In this document: piece by piece, positions 28,992-38,068 of the stretch
Position numbering within the stretch: position 1 is the stretch's first letter
Layout: every line of letters begins with the position of its first letter
DNA from: Limnoglobus roseus
GTDB taxonomy: Bacteria > Planctomycetota > Planctomycetia > Gemmatales > Gemmataceae
Length of the DNA: 64,000 bases
Direction: 5' to 3'
NCBI RefSeq assembly: GCF_008254045.1
Contig: NZ_CP042425.1
Coordinates: 4,092,001 to 4,156,000 of the forward strand
Made by a program: the position numbers and the translations under genes
The notes under the pieces: generated by a model
Told to the model about the DNA's origin: nothing
What the model saw: only the letters and a program-made list of their open reading frames with translations
Database searches by the model: none

Positions 28992-31181
28992 CTAGTCGAT
29001 CCGCTTCAACTTCCGCAGAACCTCATCGCGGCGGCCGAGATGACGGCCCATGTGCGTCGTCTTGTACTGCTCAGCCGCAGCGGTCCAGGCTTCCTTCGCG
29101 CGAACTGTGTCGCCGAGGCGGAAGGCCGCGTCGCCGAGGTGGTCCCAGACGGTCGGGTCGTTCAAACCCTCTGGCAGCAAGACGGCTTTCTCCAACAGGT
29201 CGCGGGCGTCCTTTAGCTTTCCCTTGCGGAATAGCACCCATGCGAGGCTGTCGAGGTACGCGGCGTGGTCGGTGGACGGCTCGCCGGCCTTCGCCCGCTC
29301 GTCGGTGTCGATCTCGATGGCCCGCCGGACCAACCGCTCGGCGTCGTCGAGTTTGCGGTTCTGCTCGGCAAGGTTGTACCCGAGGTTGTTGAGGGCCAAC
29401 ACGTCGTCGGGGTCGTCTTCGAGGAGGCCGCGGAGTTCCGCCTCGGCCTCGGCAAACTGTTTCAAGCCGAGGTAGGCTTGTGCCCGCTGGTACCGCAACG
29501 AGTGAACCTCCGCCGGCGTCGTGAACTCGCTCATCGCGGCGTCGCACTCTTTCAGCATCTCGTCGTACCGGCCGAGGATGTCGAGGACGTGCAGTTTCTC
29601 CCGCCGCGAGGGGAAGGCGTTGTCGAGTTGCGCGACGGCGAGGGCCTTCATCGCGTCCTCGCCACGACCGATTTCTGCGAGCGGCATGGCCCGGTAGAAG
29701 CTAACGAGTTTCGTGCCGAACGCCTGTGAGCGGTCGCACAGGTCCAGGGCCGCTTGCCATTTCCGCTGGGCCGTCAGGTGGTGATAAAGTCGCTGAAACG
29801 TCCGCAGGCTGCCGTCATCCCGCGCCCCCGTTAGGGCAGCCGTCAATGCCGCCTCGACTTCTTCCGGTCGGCCGGCCCGTCCGCACGCCCAGGCGAGCAA
29901 CTCCCAGAGTTCCGGCGAGCGCGGGGTGCCGCTGCCGAGCCGGGCCGCGCGCGTCATCTTTAGGGCGAGCGCCGGCGATTCGACCAGCGCTTTCGCGAAG
30001 GCTTGGCGGCGGGCGGCGTCCGCCGCGGAGACGGTCGGGGGCTTTCGCCGTACCTCCGCTTCGGCCGCCGGGAAGAGCGATTCGGCGATGTCGAGCAGGC
30101 CGGCCCCGGAGGTGTCGGCGGCCGCGTAGGTGCGGACGAGGATGCGGAAGAAGTCGGCGTCGGCCGTCAGCTTCGCGAGTTCGGCGAATTGCACGTTGGC
30201 CTCGCCGAAGCCGGTTGGCGTGCGTGCTAGTTCCGCGAGCATCACCCACTTCGCCGCGGCCGGCCCGTCGTAGGCGATGGCCCGCAGTTTCACCACGCTG
30301 TCCCGTCCGGCCGCGCGAAGTTGCTCGGCGTACCGCTCGTAGGTCGCCGCGTCGCGCGGCTTGAACGCGAGGTAGGCTTCGAACTGCTTCACCGATTCCG
30401 CGGCGTCCCCCTTCGCGGCAAAGAGTTCGGCCAGGTTCCGGTGCAACCTTGCGGCCCCGGCCCGGTCGTTTGCCCGCTTCACGTCGGTGTACAGGTCGCG
30501 GGCGGTGCGGAAGGCGTCGGCCGCGGCGTCGAACTGCTTCCGCGCGATTAGCGAGCGGCCGTGCTTCTCGGCGGCGGTCGCGGCCTGATGATCGAGTTCG
30601 GCGGCCGTGAAGCCTTCCTTCAAAAGTTGATGCTGTTCGGCCCGCAACAACTCCCGCACGGCTTGCCACGCGGCTTCCGTGCCGGCCGCGTCGTTAGCCC
30701 GTTCGCGGCAGCGGGCGAGGTCGGTTCGCATGGCCAACTTCTTCGTCGCCCGGTTCGCCAACCGCGGGGAATCCACCGCGGCGGTGAGAACCTCGGCGGC
30801 TTCGGGATAGCGCTTGACTTCGAAGAGCAACTTCGCGAGGTGGTGGGCGATGTCGGCGTCTTGCGGGTCGGCCTTGAGAACGTCGCGGGCCGTGCGGATG
30901 GCGGCCGCATCGCGGCCGAGGTCGGCGTAGACCGACACGAGTTCCCGCCGCGGGGTGACGGCCGCGGGGTCGAGTTTCGCAGCAGTTTCCAGTCGTTTGG
31001 CGGCCGCGAGGGTGTTATCGCTCCGCTGGCGGAGGCGGGCCGTGCCGAAGTTCGCGAGGGCTTGCCGCTTCGACTCTTCCGCCGTGGACAGCGGTTGGGC
31101 CGGGACGCGAACGGGCGGCGGCTGATCGGCCCCGCGGGCGACGAGAGAGAACACGAAGACACCGGCCACGTTTCGCCACAC
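28992..31181 (-). CDS. Exported TPR-repeat protein
   Basis: A 729-residue protein, Ala- and Arg-rich, built of about 14 helix pairs with TPR signatures. Examples are LGRDAAAIRTARDVLKADPQDADIAHHLAKLL and, near the C-terminus, DPDDVLALNNLGYNLAEQNRKLDDAERLVRRAIEID. The GTG at 31181 is chosen because AGGAGG lies at ideal spacing. It then begins with a short basic-hydrophobic signal-like segment (WRNVAGVFVFSLVARGA). TPR proteins are interaction scaffolds; the partner is unknown. The gene follows 31263-32384 by 81 bases on the same strand, likely one transcript. Confidence 0.86.
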   Translation of the reverse strand: MWRNVAGVFVFSLVARGADQPPPVRVPAQPLSTAEESKRQALANFGTARLRQRSDNTLAAAKRLETAAKLDPAAVTPRRELVSVYADLGRDAAAIRTARDVLKADPQDADIAHHLAKLLFEVKRYPEAAEVLTAAVDSPRLANRATKKLAMRTDLARCRERANDAAGTEAAWQAVRELLRAEQHQLLKEGFTAAELDHQAATAAEKHGRSLIARKQFDAAADAFRTARDLYTDVKRANDRAGAARLHRNLAELFAAKGDAAESVKQFEAYLAFKPRDAATYERYAEQLRAAGRDSVVKLRAIAYDGPAAAKWVMLAELARTPTGFGEANVQFAELAKLTADADFFRILVRTYAAADTSGAGLLDIAESLFPAAEAEVRRKPPTVSAADAARRQAFAKALVESPALALKMTRAARLGSGTPRSPELWELLAWACGRAGRPEEVEAALTAALTGARDDGSLRTFQRLYHHLTAQRKWQAALDLCDRSQAFGTKLVSFYRAMPLAEIGRGEDAMKALAVAQLDNAFPSRREKLHVLDILGRYDEMLKECDAAMSEFTTPAEVHSLRYQRAQAYLGLKQFAEAEAELRGLLEDDPDDVLALNNLGYNLAEQNRKLDDAERLVRRAIEIDTDERAKAGEPSTDHAAYLDSLAWVLFRKGKLKDARDLLEKAVLLPEGLNDPTVWDHLGDAAFRLGDTVRAKEAWTAAAEQYKTTHMGRHLGRRDEVLRKLKRID

Positions 31182-31262
31182 GGTCGGCTCCTCCTGGTCC
31201 GCGAACGCGATGGCGAATTGTACCGACGGCGGCAGAGGGAGCAAAGCCCGAGTGGCCGTCAC

Positions 31263-32384
31263 TCAATCCCGCGTCAGCGGGACGGGCCGCACTTTCGCGT
31301 GGAGGTCGGCCTGCTCGGCGATCCGCTTCGAGAATTGGTCCGTGGCGTTGCGCTCGTCGAACTGCGCGGCGAGTTGCCGGCACTCGGCGTCCAGCCACGC
31401 GCGGAGGGTGGCGACATCGGACGTGGTCTTGCGGTTCGTGCTCGTCAGTGCCGGGGGGACACGCAGGCCGCGCCGCCAGTCGTTGGCCAACAGGCGGTCG
31501 CACAGGAACCGGCCGGCCATCAGGAATGCGAAGCGGGATTCCGGCTCGTAGCCGGCGGCCGCGTTCGGGAGGAATTTCTCGAACAGCCGCACGGCCGGGG
31601 CGAGGTTGTCGGTCCGGGCCAGGAACGTCAGGTGTTTCGCGAGGTTGCTCAGGTCGCCGGAGGCCGTACTCGACCGCAGACCCTGTTGGTGCAGCGCGAC
31701 CGCCTGCGCGTCGTCGCCGAGTTCGAGCAGGGAGTGCAGCAACGTCGCGTGGGTGTTCTCCGGCACGCGACGGCACGCCAGGCGGTTGGCCAGGATGCGG
31801 TCGGCGGAACGCACGGCGGCCGCGTGGTCGCCGCGCCATCGGTGGTAACCGACGACCGCGTTCGCGTCGCACGCGGCACAGTTGCTCAGGCTGTCGCGCG
31901 GGTGGGCGAGGAATTCGTCGAAACTCCGCGCCGCATCGTCGACCACGCCGCGGTGCTTCGCCAGGGAAAGTTGGAATCCGGCCAGAACGCGGTCGCCCGC
32001 CCCGTAGCGGCGGAAGCGGTCGGCCATTTCTTCGAACAGGCCGTCGATCTGCCCCAGGGAAATCTGCGGGAACTCCAGGACGTGCCCCATGACCCACTTG
32101 AACCGCCAGAGCAACTGGTACTCGTCGAAGCGGTCGGGGTCGCGGTCGAATTGTGCCAGGCACCACGGGTAGTGCGCGACGAGCAGGTCGCCCCGGCCGC
32201 CCATTACGGCCGCGTCGAGCAACTCCATGCGGGCTTCGTACCCACTGTCCACGTCGGTGTGGGCGTCGGCGTACCGGACGGCCTCTTCCACCACGGCCAC
32301 GCGGCCGGGGCCGTAGGGCAGGGCACGGGCTTGTTGCAAAAGGTCTTCGACGTTCAACTGTACGGCTTCGGTCATGAAGTGCAT
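31263..32384 (-). CDS. Helical-repeat protein of unknown function
   Basis: A 373-residue soluble protein, mostly alpha-helical, with TPR-like spacing (GPGRVAVVEEAVRYADAHTD, LAGFQLSLAKHRGVVDDAARSFDEFL) but degenerate consensus residues. It contains a CxxC-like CAAC and no signal peptide or membrane helix. No Shine-Dalgarno is visible before 32384 (MHFMTEAVQL) or the ATG at 32375, so the start is uncertain by a few codons. It probably forms an operon with the downstream TPR protein. I do not recognise a family. Confidence 0.72.
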   Translation of the reverse strand: MHFMTEAVQLNVEDLLQQARALPYGPGRVAVVEEAVRYADAHTDVDSGYEARMELLDAAVMGGRGDLLVAHYPWCLAQFDRDPDRFDEYQLLWRFKWVMGHVLEFPQISLGQIDGLFEEMADRFRRYGAGDRVLAGFQLSLAKHRGVVDDAARSFDEFLAHPRDSLSNCAACDANAVVGYHRWRGDHAAAVRSADRILANRLACRRVPENTHATLLHSLLELGDDAQAVALHQQGLRSSTASGDLSNLAKHLTFLARTDNLAPAVRLFEKFLPNAAAGYEPESRFAFLMAGRFLCDRLLANDWRRGLRVPPALTSTNRKTTSDVATLRAWLDAECRQLAAQFDERNATDQFSKRIAEQADLHAKVRPVPLTRD

Positions 32385-32818
32385 GGTGGCGGATGGCACG
32401 GCCGAAAGCAAGGTGCGGCGGCCGTTTCTCCGGCGGTTCTTCGCCGCCCCTCAAGAATCGAGTCGGACGCGAAACGGGACCGTCGGTCGAGAACTCCGAC
32501 AGGCCGCGCGTCCGGAGTCTCAAATGTGGCGGAAAACCAATCGCGAATTCTGGCGGCGTGAGCTACGATTTCGCGCCCGCTCGCGGTCGGCCGTCGCCAT
32601 CGTCCATGAGAAGCCTTCCCGAACGGGTTCCGGGGACTCGCACCCGGCCGTGGGAATGTTTCGATCGCGTCTCTCTCCCGGGAATCGAACCTGGCACGTG
32701 TCGAGTGAAGTGCGAAGCGACGGTTGATCCCTTCTGGTTTGGCGTTCGTCTGAGTTGGTGAGCGGTTCACTCGCGTCGTCCGCCCGGACCTGGTTCTCGC
32801 TACTCCCGCGGTGTTGTC
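32385..32818. other. Divergent intergenic region, no gene supported
   Basis: About 430 bases separate the minus-strand helical-repeat gene from the plus-strand kinase. Frames open here show Arg/Ser-rich, non-protein-like composition. A short tRNA T-arm-like string near 32677-32696 has no cloverleaf around it. Promoters for both genes should lie here, but I could not pick convincing elements. Confidence 0.55.
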
Positions 32819-33949
32819 ATGGCTGATCCGAAGCGGTTGGTGCCGGAGTTCGTTGAACTGAACGTGGACACCCCCGCGCCGGCCGACTCGCAGAGCACGC
32901 CTTATGGGACGGCCGCGCACCACGGCGTGTTCCCGATCCCCGGCTATGAACTGATGGAACAAATCGGCCGCGGCGGGATGGGCGTGGTTTACAAGGCCCG
33001 GCAGGTCGCGCTCAACCGGCACGTGGCGATCAAACTGCTGCCGAACGTCGAACAGGTCGGGCCGAACGCGGTCGCGCGGTTCTTCGCCGAAGCGCAGTCC
33101 GTCGCCGAAGTGCGGCACCCGAACGTCGTCGATGTGTACGACTTCGGCCAGGTCAACGGCGTGCCGTACCTGGTGATGGAACTGCTCGACGGCGGCCACC
33201 TCGGCGACTTGCAGCGGGCCGAACAACGCCGCGACCCGTGGGCCATGTCCGTGACTGTGGCGAAGGTCTGCCGGGGCGTCGCGGCCGCCCACAAGGCCGG
33301 CATCGTCCACCGCGACCTCAAGCCGAACAACATCCTCTTCACGCGGTTCGGCGAGCCGAAGGTCGTGGACTTCGGCCTCGCGAAGCGGGCGATGTCCAAC
33401 CTGACTCAATCCGTCGCGGTCATGGGCACGCCGTACTACATGTCGCCGGAGCAGGCGAAGGGAAAGAGCAAGCTCGTCGGCCCACCGACCGACGTGTGGG
33501 CGCTCGGCGCGATGTTGTACGAGTGCCTGGCGGGGTGCCGGCCGTTCGACGCGGACAATCAGTTCTCGCTGCTGCACCAAATCATCACAGAGGAGCCGGA
33601 GTCGCCGCGCATCCACAACGCCGAGTTACCGCCCGCACTGGAAGCGATCGTCCTGAAGTGCCTGCGGAAGAACCCGGATCAGCGGTTCCCGACGGCGGGC
33701 AAACTCGCGGAGGCGCTGGAGCGGTTCAGCCAGGACGGCGTCGAACTCGTCCCGCGTGCCGCCGCGTGGGCCGTCCGGTGGGGACAATCGCTGGCGGCGC
33801 TCGGGGTCGTGGCGCTCATCCTGGCCCTGTTCGGCATCTCCGGCACGGCCCTCTGGCTGTGGCAGAACGCGGAGGCCGAGAAGAGGGAGTTGCACCAGAA
33901 GGCGAGGGAACTGCAAAGTGCCGGCGAGCGGGGGGCGTCAGCCCCCTGA
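32819..33949 (+). CDS. Ser/Thr protein kinase, short, membrane-anchored
   Basis: A 376-residue Hanks-type kinase. The catalytic domain (about 42-300) shows GRGGMGVVYKAR, AIKL, HRDLKPNN, DFGLAKR and the activation-segment end MGTPYYMSPEQAKG, so it should be active. One transmembrane helix lies near 325-345 (AALGVVALILALFGISGTALWLW), followed by a short charged tail. The last eight residues (GERGASAP) and the stop codon are encoded inside a 32-base inverted-repeat arm, suggesting the original C-terminus was replaced or trimmed by that element. There is no extracytoplasmic sensor domain, unlike the other kinases in the window. Confidence 0.92.
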   Translation: MADPKRLVPEFVELNVDTPAPADSQSTPYGTAAHHGVFPIPGYELMEQIGRGGMGVVYKARQVALNRHVAIKLLPNVEQVGPNAVARFFAEAQSVAEVRHPNVVDVYDFGQVNGVPYLVMELLDGGHLGDLQRAEQRRDPWAMSVTVAKVCRGVAAAHKAGIVHRDLKPNNILFTRFGEPKVVDFGLAKRAMSNLTQSVAVMGTPYYMSPEQAKGKSKLVGPPTDVWALGAMLYECLAGCRPFDADNQFSLLHQIITEEPESPRIHNAELPPALEAIVLKCLRKNPDQRFPTAGKLAEALERFSQDGVELVPRAAAWAVRWGQSLAALGVVALILALFGISGTALWLWQNAEAEKRELHQKARELQSAGERGASAP

Positions 33950-33998
33950 TTCTGTATTCGTGTGGGAGAATCAGGGGGCTGACGCCCCCCGCTCGCCG
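33922..33998. terminator. Perfect 32-base inverted repeat, bidirectional terminator-like
   Basis: The arms at 33922-33953 and 33967-33998 are exact reverse complements, separated by 13 bases. The left arm contains the kinase stop codon (33947-33949), and the right arm ends three bases before the lysS stop. It can form a very stable GC-rich hairpin on either strand between convergent genes. It lacks a long T tail, so it may equally be a dispersed repeat. Confidence 0.85.
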
Positions 33999-34001
33999 AA
34001 G

Positions 34002-35564
34002 TCACTCCTGCCGCAGTAGCGGGAAGAGGATCACGTCGCGGATCGTCGTCGTGTTCGTCAGCAGCATCACGAGGCGGTCGATGCCGATGCCCAGTCCGCC
34101 GGCCGGCGGCATGCCGTGCCGCAGTGCCCGTACGAAGTCTTCGTCCATCTTCGCCATCGAGTCTTCCGCACTCAGTCCCGTGAGCTGTCGGCGGAAGGTC
34201 GCCTCTTGCGTGATCGGGTCGTTCAGTTCCGTGTAAGCGTTCGCGAGTTCCATCCCGGCGACGTACAACTCGAACCGCTCGGCCAACTCCGGCGTGTCGC
34301 GCTTCCGCTTCGTCAGCGGGCACAGGGCGGCCGGGTAGTCGTACACGAACGTCGGCTTGTCGCTCTTGGCCAACTCCGGTTCGACGCAGTGTTCGAAGAG
34401 CTCGTGAACGAGGACGTCGTGCTCCTTCGGCGCGGTCGTCGCCACCTGCGGGGCCGTCTCGGACGCCGAGAACGCGGCCGATTCTTGTGACTTCAGTTCC
34501 AGCGGAATCTTCAGCGACACCGCCTTCGCCTTCACGCCGTCGCGGTCGAAGAGGTCGACACCGGTCGTTTGCTTGAACACGTCGGCGTACTTCACCCGGG
34601 GCCACGGCTGGGAGAAGTCGATCTGTCGTTCGCCGTAGGACAGCGTTCGTGAATTGCCGATCGCGTTCACACAGGCGACGAAGATGCCTTCGGTCAGGTC
34701 CATCATCGTGAACAGGTCGCCGTAGGCGTGGTACAACTCCAGCATCGTGAATTCGGGGTTGTGCCGACGGCTGATCCCCTCGTTGCGGAACACGCGGCCG
34801 ATCTCGTACACCTTTTCGATGCCGCCGACGAGTAATCGCTTCAACGGCAGTTCCAGCGCGATGCGGAGGTACAGCGGGATGTCGAGCGCGTTGTGGTGCG
34901 TGGGGAACGGCCGGGCCGCCGCCCCGCCCGCAATGGCGTGTAGCGTCGGCGTCTCGACTTCGAGGTAGCCCTTGTCGTCTAGGTAGTTGCGCAGCGTGCG
35001 CAGCAGCTTCACCCGCTGATGCGCCCGTCGAAGCGTGTCCGGCGTGTAGATCAGGTCGAGGTAGCGGTGCCGGAGGCGGTACTCCTCGTCCGACATGCCG
35101 TAGTAGCCGGTCGGGTGCGGTTCGAGCGACTTGGTCAGGAACGTCAGTTCCTTGCCGCGGATGGTCGGCTCGCCCATCTTCGTCTTGCCGAACTCGCCGT
35201 CAATGCCGACGAGGTCGCCGAGGTCGAGCAGTTCTGCGACCTTCCAGCCGAGATCGCCGATCTGCTTCGAGCCAAGCATCACTTGCACTTTGCCGGTCTG
35301 GTCCGCGAGATCGAGGAAGTAGACCTTCCCCATCTTCCGCCGGCCGACGACCCGGCCGGCCGCCCGCACCTTCGGGCCGGGGTTGGCGTCGTCGAACGGC
35401 TCGCACGGCAGTTCGCGAATGCCCGCGATCGGCTGGTGGCCGTCGAACCGTTGGCCCCACGGATCGACGCCGAGGGCTTCGATCTGCTTGAGCTTCGCGA
35501 GGCGGACTTCCGCGTGGTCGTTCGTGTCGGGCGGGGGCGGGTTGGTCGTCGGGTCGGAAGCCAC
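34002..35564 (-). CDS. lysS: Lysyl-tRNA synthetase, class II
   Basis: A 520-residue enzyme charging tRNA-Lys. The N-terminal OB-fold anticodon-binding domain (about 60-150) has AAGRVVGRRKMGKVYFLDLADQTGKVQVML. The catalytic domain has motif 1 near RVKLLRTLRNYLDDKGYLEVETP, motif 2 RVFRNEGISRRHNPEFTMLE, and motif 3 GGLGIGIDRLVMLL. The GTG at 35564 gives the normal family length; the frame stays open far upstream without family similarity. A Ser/Ala/Thr-rich segment (about 355-375) precedes the EHDVLVHELFE block. Expression is divergent from the methyltransferase gene. Confidence 0.96.
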   Translation of the reverse strand: MASDPTTNPPPPDTNDHAEVRLAKLKQIEALGVDPWGQRFDGHQPIAGIRELPCEPFDDANPGPKVRAAGRVVGRRKMGKVYFLDLADQTGKVQVMLGSKQIGDLGWKVAELLDLGDLVGIDGEFGKTKMGEPTIRGKELTFLTKSLEPHPTGYYGMSDEEYRLRHRYLDLIYTPDTLRRAHQRVKLLRTLRNYLDDKGYLEVETPTLHAIAGGAAARPFPTHHNALDIPLYLRIALELPLKRLLVGGIEKVYEIGRVFRNEGISRRHNPEFTMLELYHAYGDLFTMMDLTEGIFVACVNAIGNSRTLSYGERQIDFSQPWPRVKYADVFKQTTGVDLFDRDGVKAKAVSLKIPLELKSQESAAFSASETAPQVATTAPKEHDVLVHELFEHCVEPELAKSDKPTFVYDYPAALCPLTKRKRDTPELAERFELYVAGMELANAYTELNDPITQEATFRRQLTGLSAEDSMAKMDEDFVRALRHGMPPAGGLGIGIDRLVMLLTNTTTIRDVILFPLLRQE

Positions 35565-35654
35565 GGCAAGTCGCCTTTTGTTCGGGTGGTCGAGTGTGGT
35601 ACGCTCTGCGGGAATTTTACGGAATCGAGGCGCGAACGTGGGGACGGGTTCACG

Positions 35655-36416
35655 ATGACGCCAATCTTGGAGCGGTTGCAGAGCGAACAGCGCTTTCACG
35701 ACGAGCAGGCCGACGAGCGTTCGGAGGCCTACCGCACCGGCCAAGCCGACCTGCGGTTCACGGACGACGCCTACCTCGATCACGAAACCTGGGTCCGCCC
35801 TGCGTTCGCGAAACTCGGCGACCTGCGGGGGAAGCGCGTCCTCGACTTCGGCTGCGGGCACGGCATGGCGGCCGTCGTGATGGCTCGCGCCGGAGCTTGT
35901 GTGGACGCCTTCGACCTGTCGCCCGGCTACGTCGCGGAGACGAAGCGGCGGGCCGACGCCAACGGCGTGCGGGTGAACGCCGTCGTCGCCAACGGCGAGG
36001 AACTGCCCTATTCGGACGCCACGTTTGACGCCGTTTGGGGGTGTGCGATCCTGCACCACCTCGATCTGCCGAAGGCCGCCGCCGAATTGCACCGCGTGTT
36101 GAAGCCTGGTGGCGTGGCGATCTTCTGTGAGCCGTGGGGCGGCAACCCGCTGCTGAGCTTCGCGCGGCGATTCCTGCCTTACCCCGGCAAGCAACGCACG
36201 CCGGACGAACGGCCGTTGGTGAAAGCCGATCTCGTGCCCTTGCGGGCCGCGTTCCCTGGGCTGACCGTGCAGGGTTTTCAGTTCCTGGAAATGATCCGCC
36301 GCGTGTCTCCGAAAGCCGGCCGACTCCTGCGGGGAACCGACCGCGTGCTGATCCGAACCGTCCCGTCGCTCAAAAATTGGTGCCGGTATCTGGTGGTGAC
36401 TTTGTCGCGGGGATAG
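35655..36416 (+). CDS. Class I SAM-dependent methyltransferase
   Basis: A 253-residue protein with the Rossmann methyltransferase core. Motif I is VLDFGCGHGMAAVVMARAG (about 62-80), an acidic strand end follows (VDAFDLSPG), then ANGEELPYSDATFDAVWGCAILHHL and VLKPGGVAIFCEPW. This matches the Methyltransf_11 group, which covers small molecules, quinones and lipids, so the substrate is open. The ATG at 35655 starts the conserved region; upstream open frame is antisense to lysS. It is the first of a plus-strand run ending near 40.4 kb. Confidence 0.88.
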   Translation: MTPILERLQSEQRFHDEQADERSEAYRTGQADLRFTDDAYLDHETWVRPAFAKLGDLRGKRVLDFGCGHGMAAVVMARAGACVDAFDLSPGYVAETKRRADANGVRVNAVVANGEELPYSDATFDAVWGCAILHHLDLPKAAAELHRVLKPGGVAIFCEPWGGNPLLSFARRFLPYPGKQRTPDERPLVKADLVPLRAAFPGLTVQGFQFLEMIRRVSPKAGRLLRGTDRVLIRTVPSLKNWCRYLVVTLSRG

Positions 36417-36448
36417 ACTGAACGGGTTGTGTCGATTCGGCCGCCGAG

Positions 36449-37096
36449 ATGGCACGAATGACGGGCCCGCCCCCACTTCCCGAACCTCCACAGCGCCGCG
36501 AACAGGCGGCGCTCGCCGTGTGTTTGGCTCTGTTCTGCGGGCTGCTGCTCTACCGGGCTTACGGTTCGCAATTCACCACGAAGCCGTCTCAGCACCTCGC
36601 GGCCGCGTCGTCCCTGAACGTCAACGCGGCCGACCGCACGGAACTGCTGCAAGTCCCCGGCGTCGGGCCGAGTTTGGCCGATGCGATTCTCAGCCATCGA
36701 AGCACCTTCGGGCCGTTCACGTCGCTCGATGAACTCGACGGTGTGAAGGGCGTCGGTGGGAAGACCGTGGACAAGCTGCGCCCGTGGCTGCACGTCGACG
36801 GCCAACCCGTCGCACGGGCACAAGCCGGCGGCGTTGAGAAGTTGGAACGCGATCCGAAGCCGCTGCCTCTTCCCTCAGTCGGTGCGAAAAAGCTCGGGCC
36901 GAACGAGTCGATTAACGTGAACACGGCCCCGGTCGCGGAACTGCAACGCCTGCCCGGCATCGGGCCGAAGTTGGCCGAACGGATCGTCGAAGCACGCCCC
37001 TTCAAAATCATCGAAGACCTGCGCCGCGTCGGCGGCATCGGCGTGAAGACGCTGGAGAAGTTGCGGCCGCACTTGCGGTTCGCCGACCCCCGTTGA
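36449..37096 (+). CDS. Membrane-anchored double helix-hairpin-helix protein (ComEA-like)
   Basis: A 215-residue protein. It has a Pro-rich N-terminus, one transmembrane helix (about 22-40, ALAVCLALFCGLLLYRAYG), and then two ComEA-type HhH units. The first is LNVNAADRTELLQVPGVGPSLADAIL and the second INVNTAPVAELQRLPGIGPKLAERIV. Each has the GVG/GIG turns that contact DNA phosphate. ComEA binds incoming DNA during transformation, so this could be a DNA receptor at the envelope. No other competence genes are nearby. Most ComEA proteins have one such unit; two is less usual. Confidence 0.85.
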   Translation: MARMTGPPPLPEPPQRREQAALAVCLALFCGLLLYRAYGSQFTTKPSQHLAAASSLNVNAADRTELLQVPGVGPSLADAILSHRSTFGPFTSLDELDGVKGVGGKTVDKLRPWLHVDGQPVARAQAGGVEKLERDPKPLPLPSVGAKKLGPNESINVNTAPVAELQRLPGIGPKLAERIVEARPFKIIEDLRRVGGIGVKTLEKLRPHLRFADPR

Positions 37097-37117
37097 TGCA
37101 CTCCCTATAATCGGGGG

Positions 37118-38065
37118 ATGACTGCCGCGATCCACTGCCGCAACCTCGTGAAGACCTACCCCGGTCGGCCGCCGGTCGAAGCCGTCCGCGGCGTCGACCT
37201 CGACGTGCCGGCCGGCGAGTGCTTCGGTCTGCTCGGCCCGAACGGGGCCGGAAAAACCACAACGCTCGAAATTCTGGAAGGTCTGCTCGAACCCACGTCC
37301 GGCGAGGTCGAAGTTCTCGGCCTGACCTGGAAGCGCGACGAGCACGCTCTCCGCCAGCGCATGGGCATCTCGCTGCAAGAGACGCGGCTGCCGGACAAGC
37401 TGACCGTCCGCGAGACGGTGGCGATGTTCCGCTCATTCTTCCCGGCCGGCATGTCGGTTGAAGACGCGATCGGGTCGGTGTCGCTTCAAGAGAAGTCGCG
37501 GGCCTACGTCGAAAAGCTCTCCGGCGGGCAACGGCAGCGGTTGGCTGTGGCGTGCGCGATGGTCGGCAACCCCGACCTACTGTTTCTCGACGAACCCACG
37601 ACCGGCCTCGACCCGCAGTCGCGGCGGCAACTCTGGGATGTCCTCCGCGGGCTGAAGAGTCAGGGCCGGACGGTCGTCATCACCACGCACTACATGGACG
37701 AGGCCGAACGCCTCTGCGACCGCGTGGCGGTCATCGACCAGGGCAAGGTGATCGCCCTCGGCACGCCGCGCGAGTTGATTCTCAAGCTCGGCGGCGAACA
37801 CGTCATCGAATTCGAACTGAACGCCGAGCTGCCGGACCCGCTGCGGACCGCGTGCGAGCGGTTGCCGTCGGTACAGGGTCTGCGCCCGGAAGGCGACGGG
37901 TTTTCGCTCTCGGTCGGCGAACCGCGGTTAGCCCTGCCGGCACTCATGGACTTCTTCCGCGAACACAGCCTGCCGCTGGTCGGCGTGACGACCCGCACGG
38001 CGACGCTGGAAGACGTCTTCGTGACCCTGACCGGCCGCCACCTCCGCGACGACGGGGCGAAATAA
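37118..38065 (+). CDS. ABC transporter ATP-binding protein
   Basis: A 315-residue ATPase of the DrrA/CcmA-like export group. It has Walker A GPNGAGKTT (about 44-52), Q-loop SLQETRL, signature LSGGQRQRL, Walker B LLFLDEPTTGLDP and the H-loop THYMDE. The C-terminal 80 residues resemble the DUF4162-like extension of this group. The next gene, three bases downstream, encodes the permease, so together they form an exporter. The substrate is not predictable. Confidence 0.95.
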   Translation: MTAAIHCRNLVKTYPGRPPVEAVRGVDLDVPAGECFGLLGPNGAGKTTTLEILEGLLEPTSGEVEVLGLTWKRDEHALRQRMGISLQETRLPDKLTVRETVAMFRSFFPAGMSVEDAIGSVSLQEKSRAYVEKLSGGQRQRLAVACAMVGNPDLLFLDEPTTGLDPQSRRQLWDVLRGLKSQGRTVVITTHYMDEAERLCDRVAVIDQGKVIALGTPRELILKLGGEHVIEFELNAELPDPLRTACERLPSVQGLRPEGDGFSLSVGEPRLALPALMDFFREHSLPLVGVTTRTATLEDVFVTLTGRHLRDDGAK

Positions 38066-38068
38066 CCG

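Noticed and set aside
32677..32696. tRNA T-arm-like string (minus strand GGTTCGATTCCC)
   Set aside because: No matching acceptor, D or anticodon arms could be built around it on either strand, and the arm itself has a mismatch.
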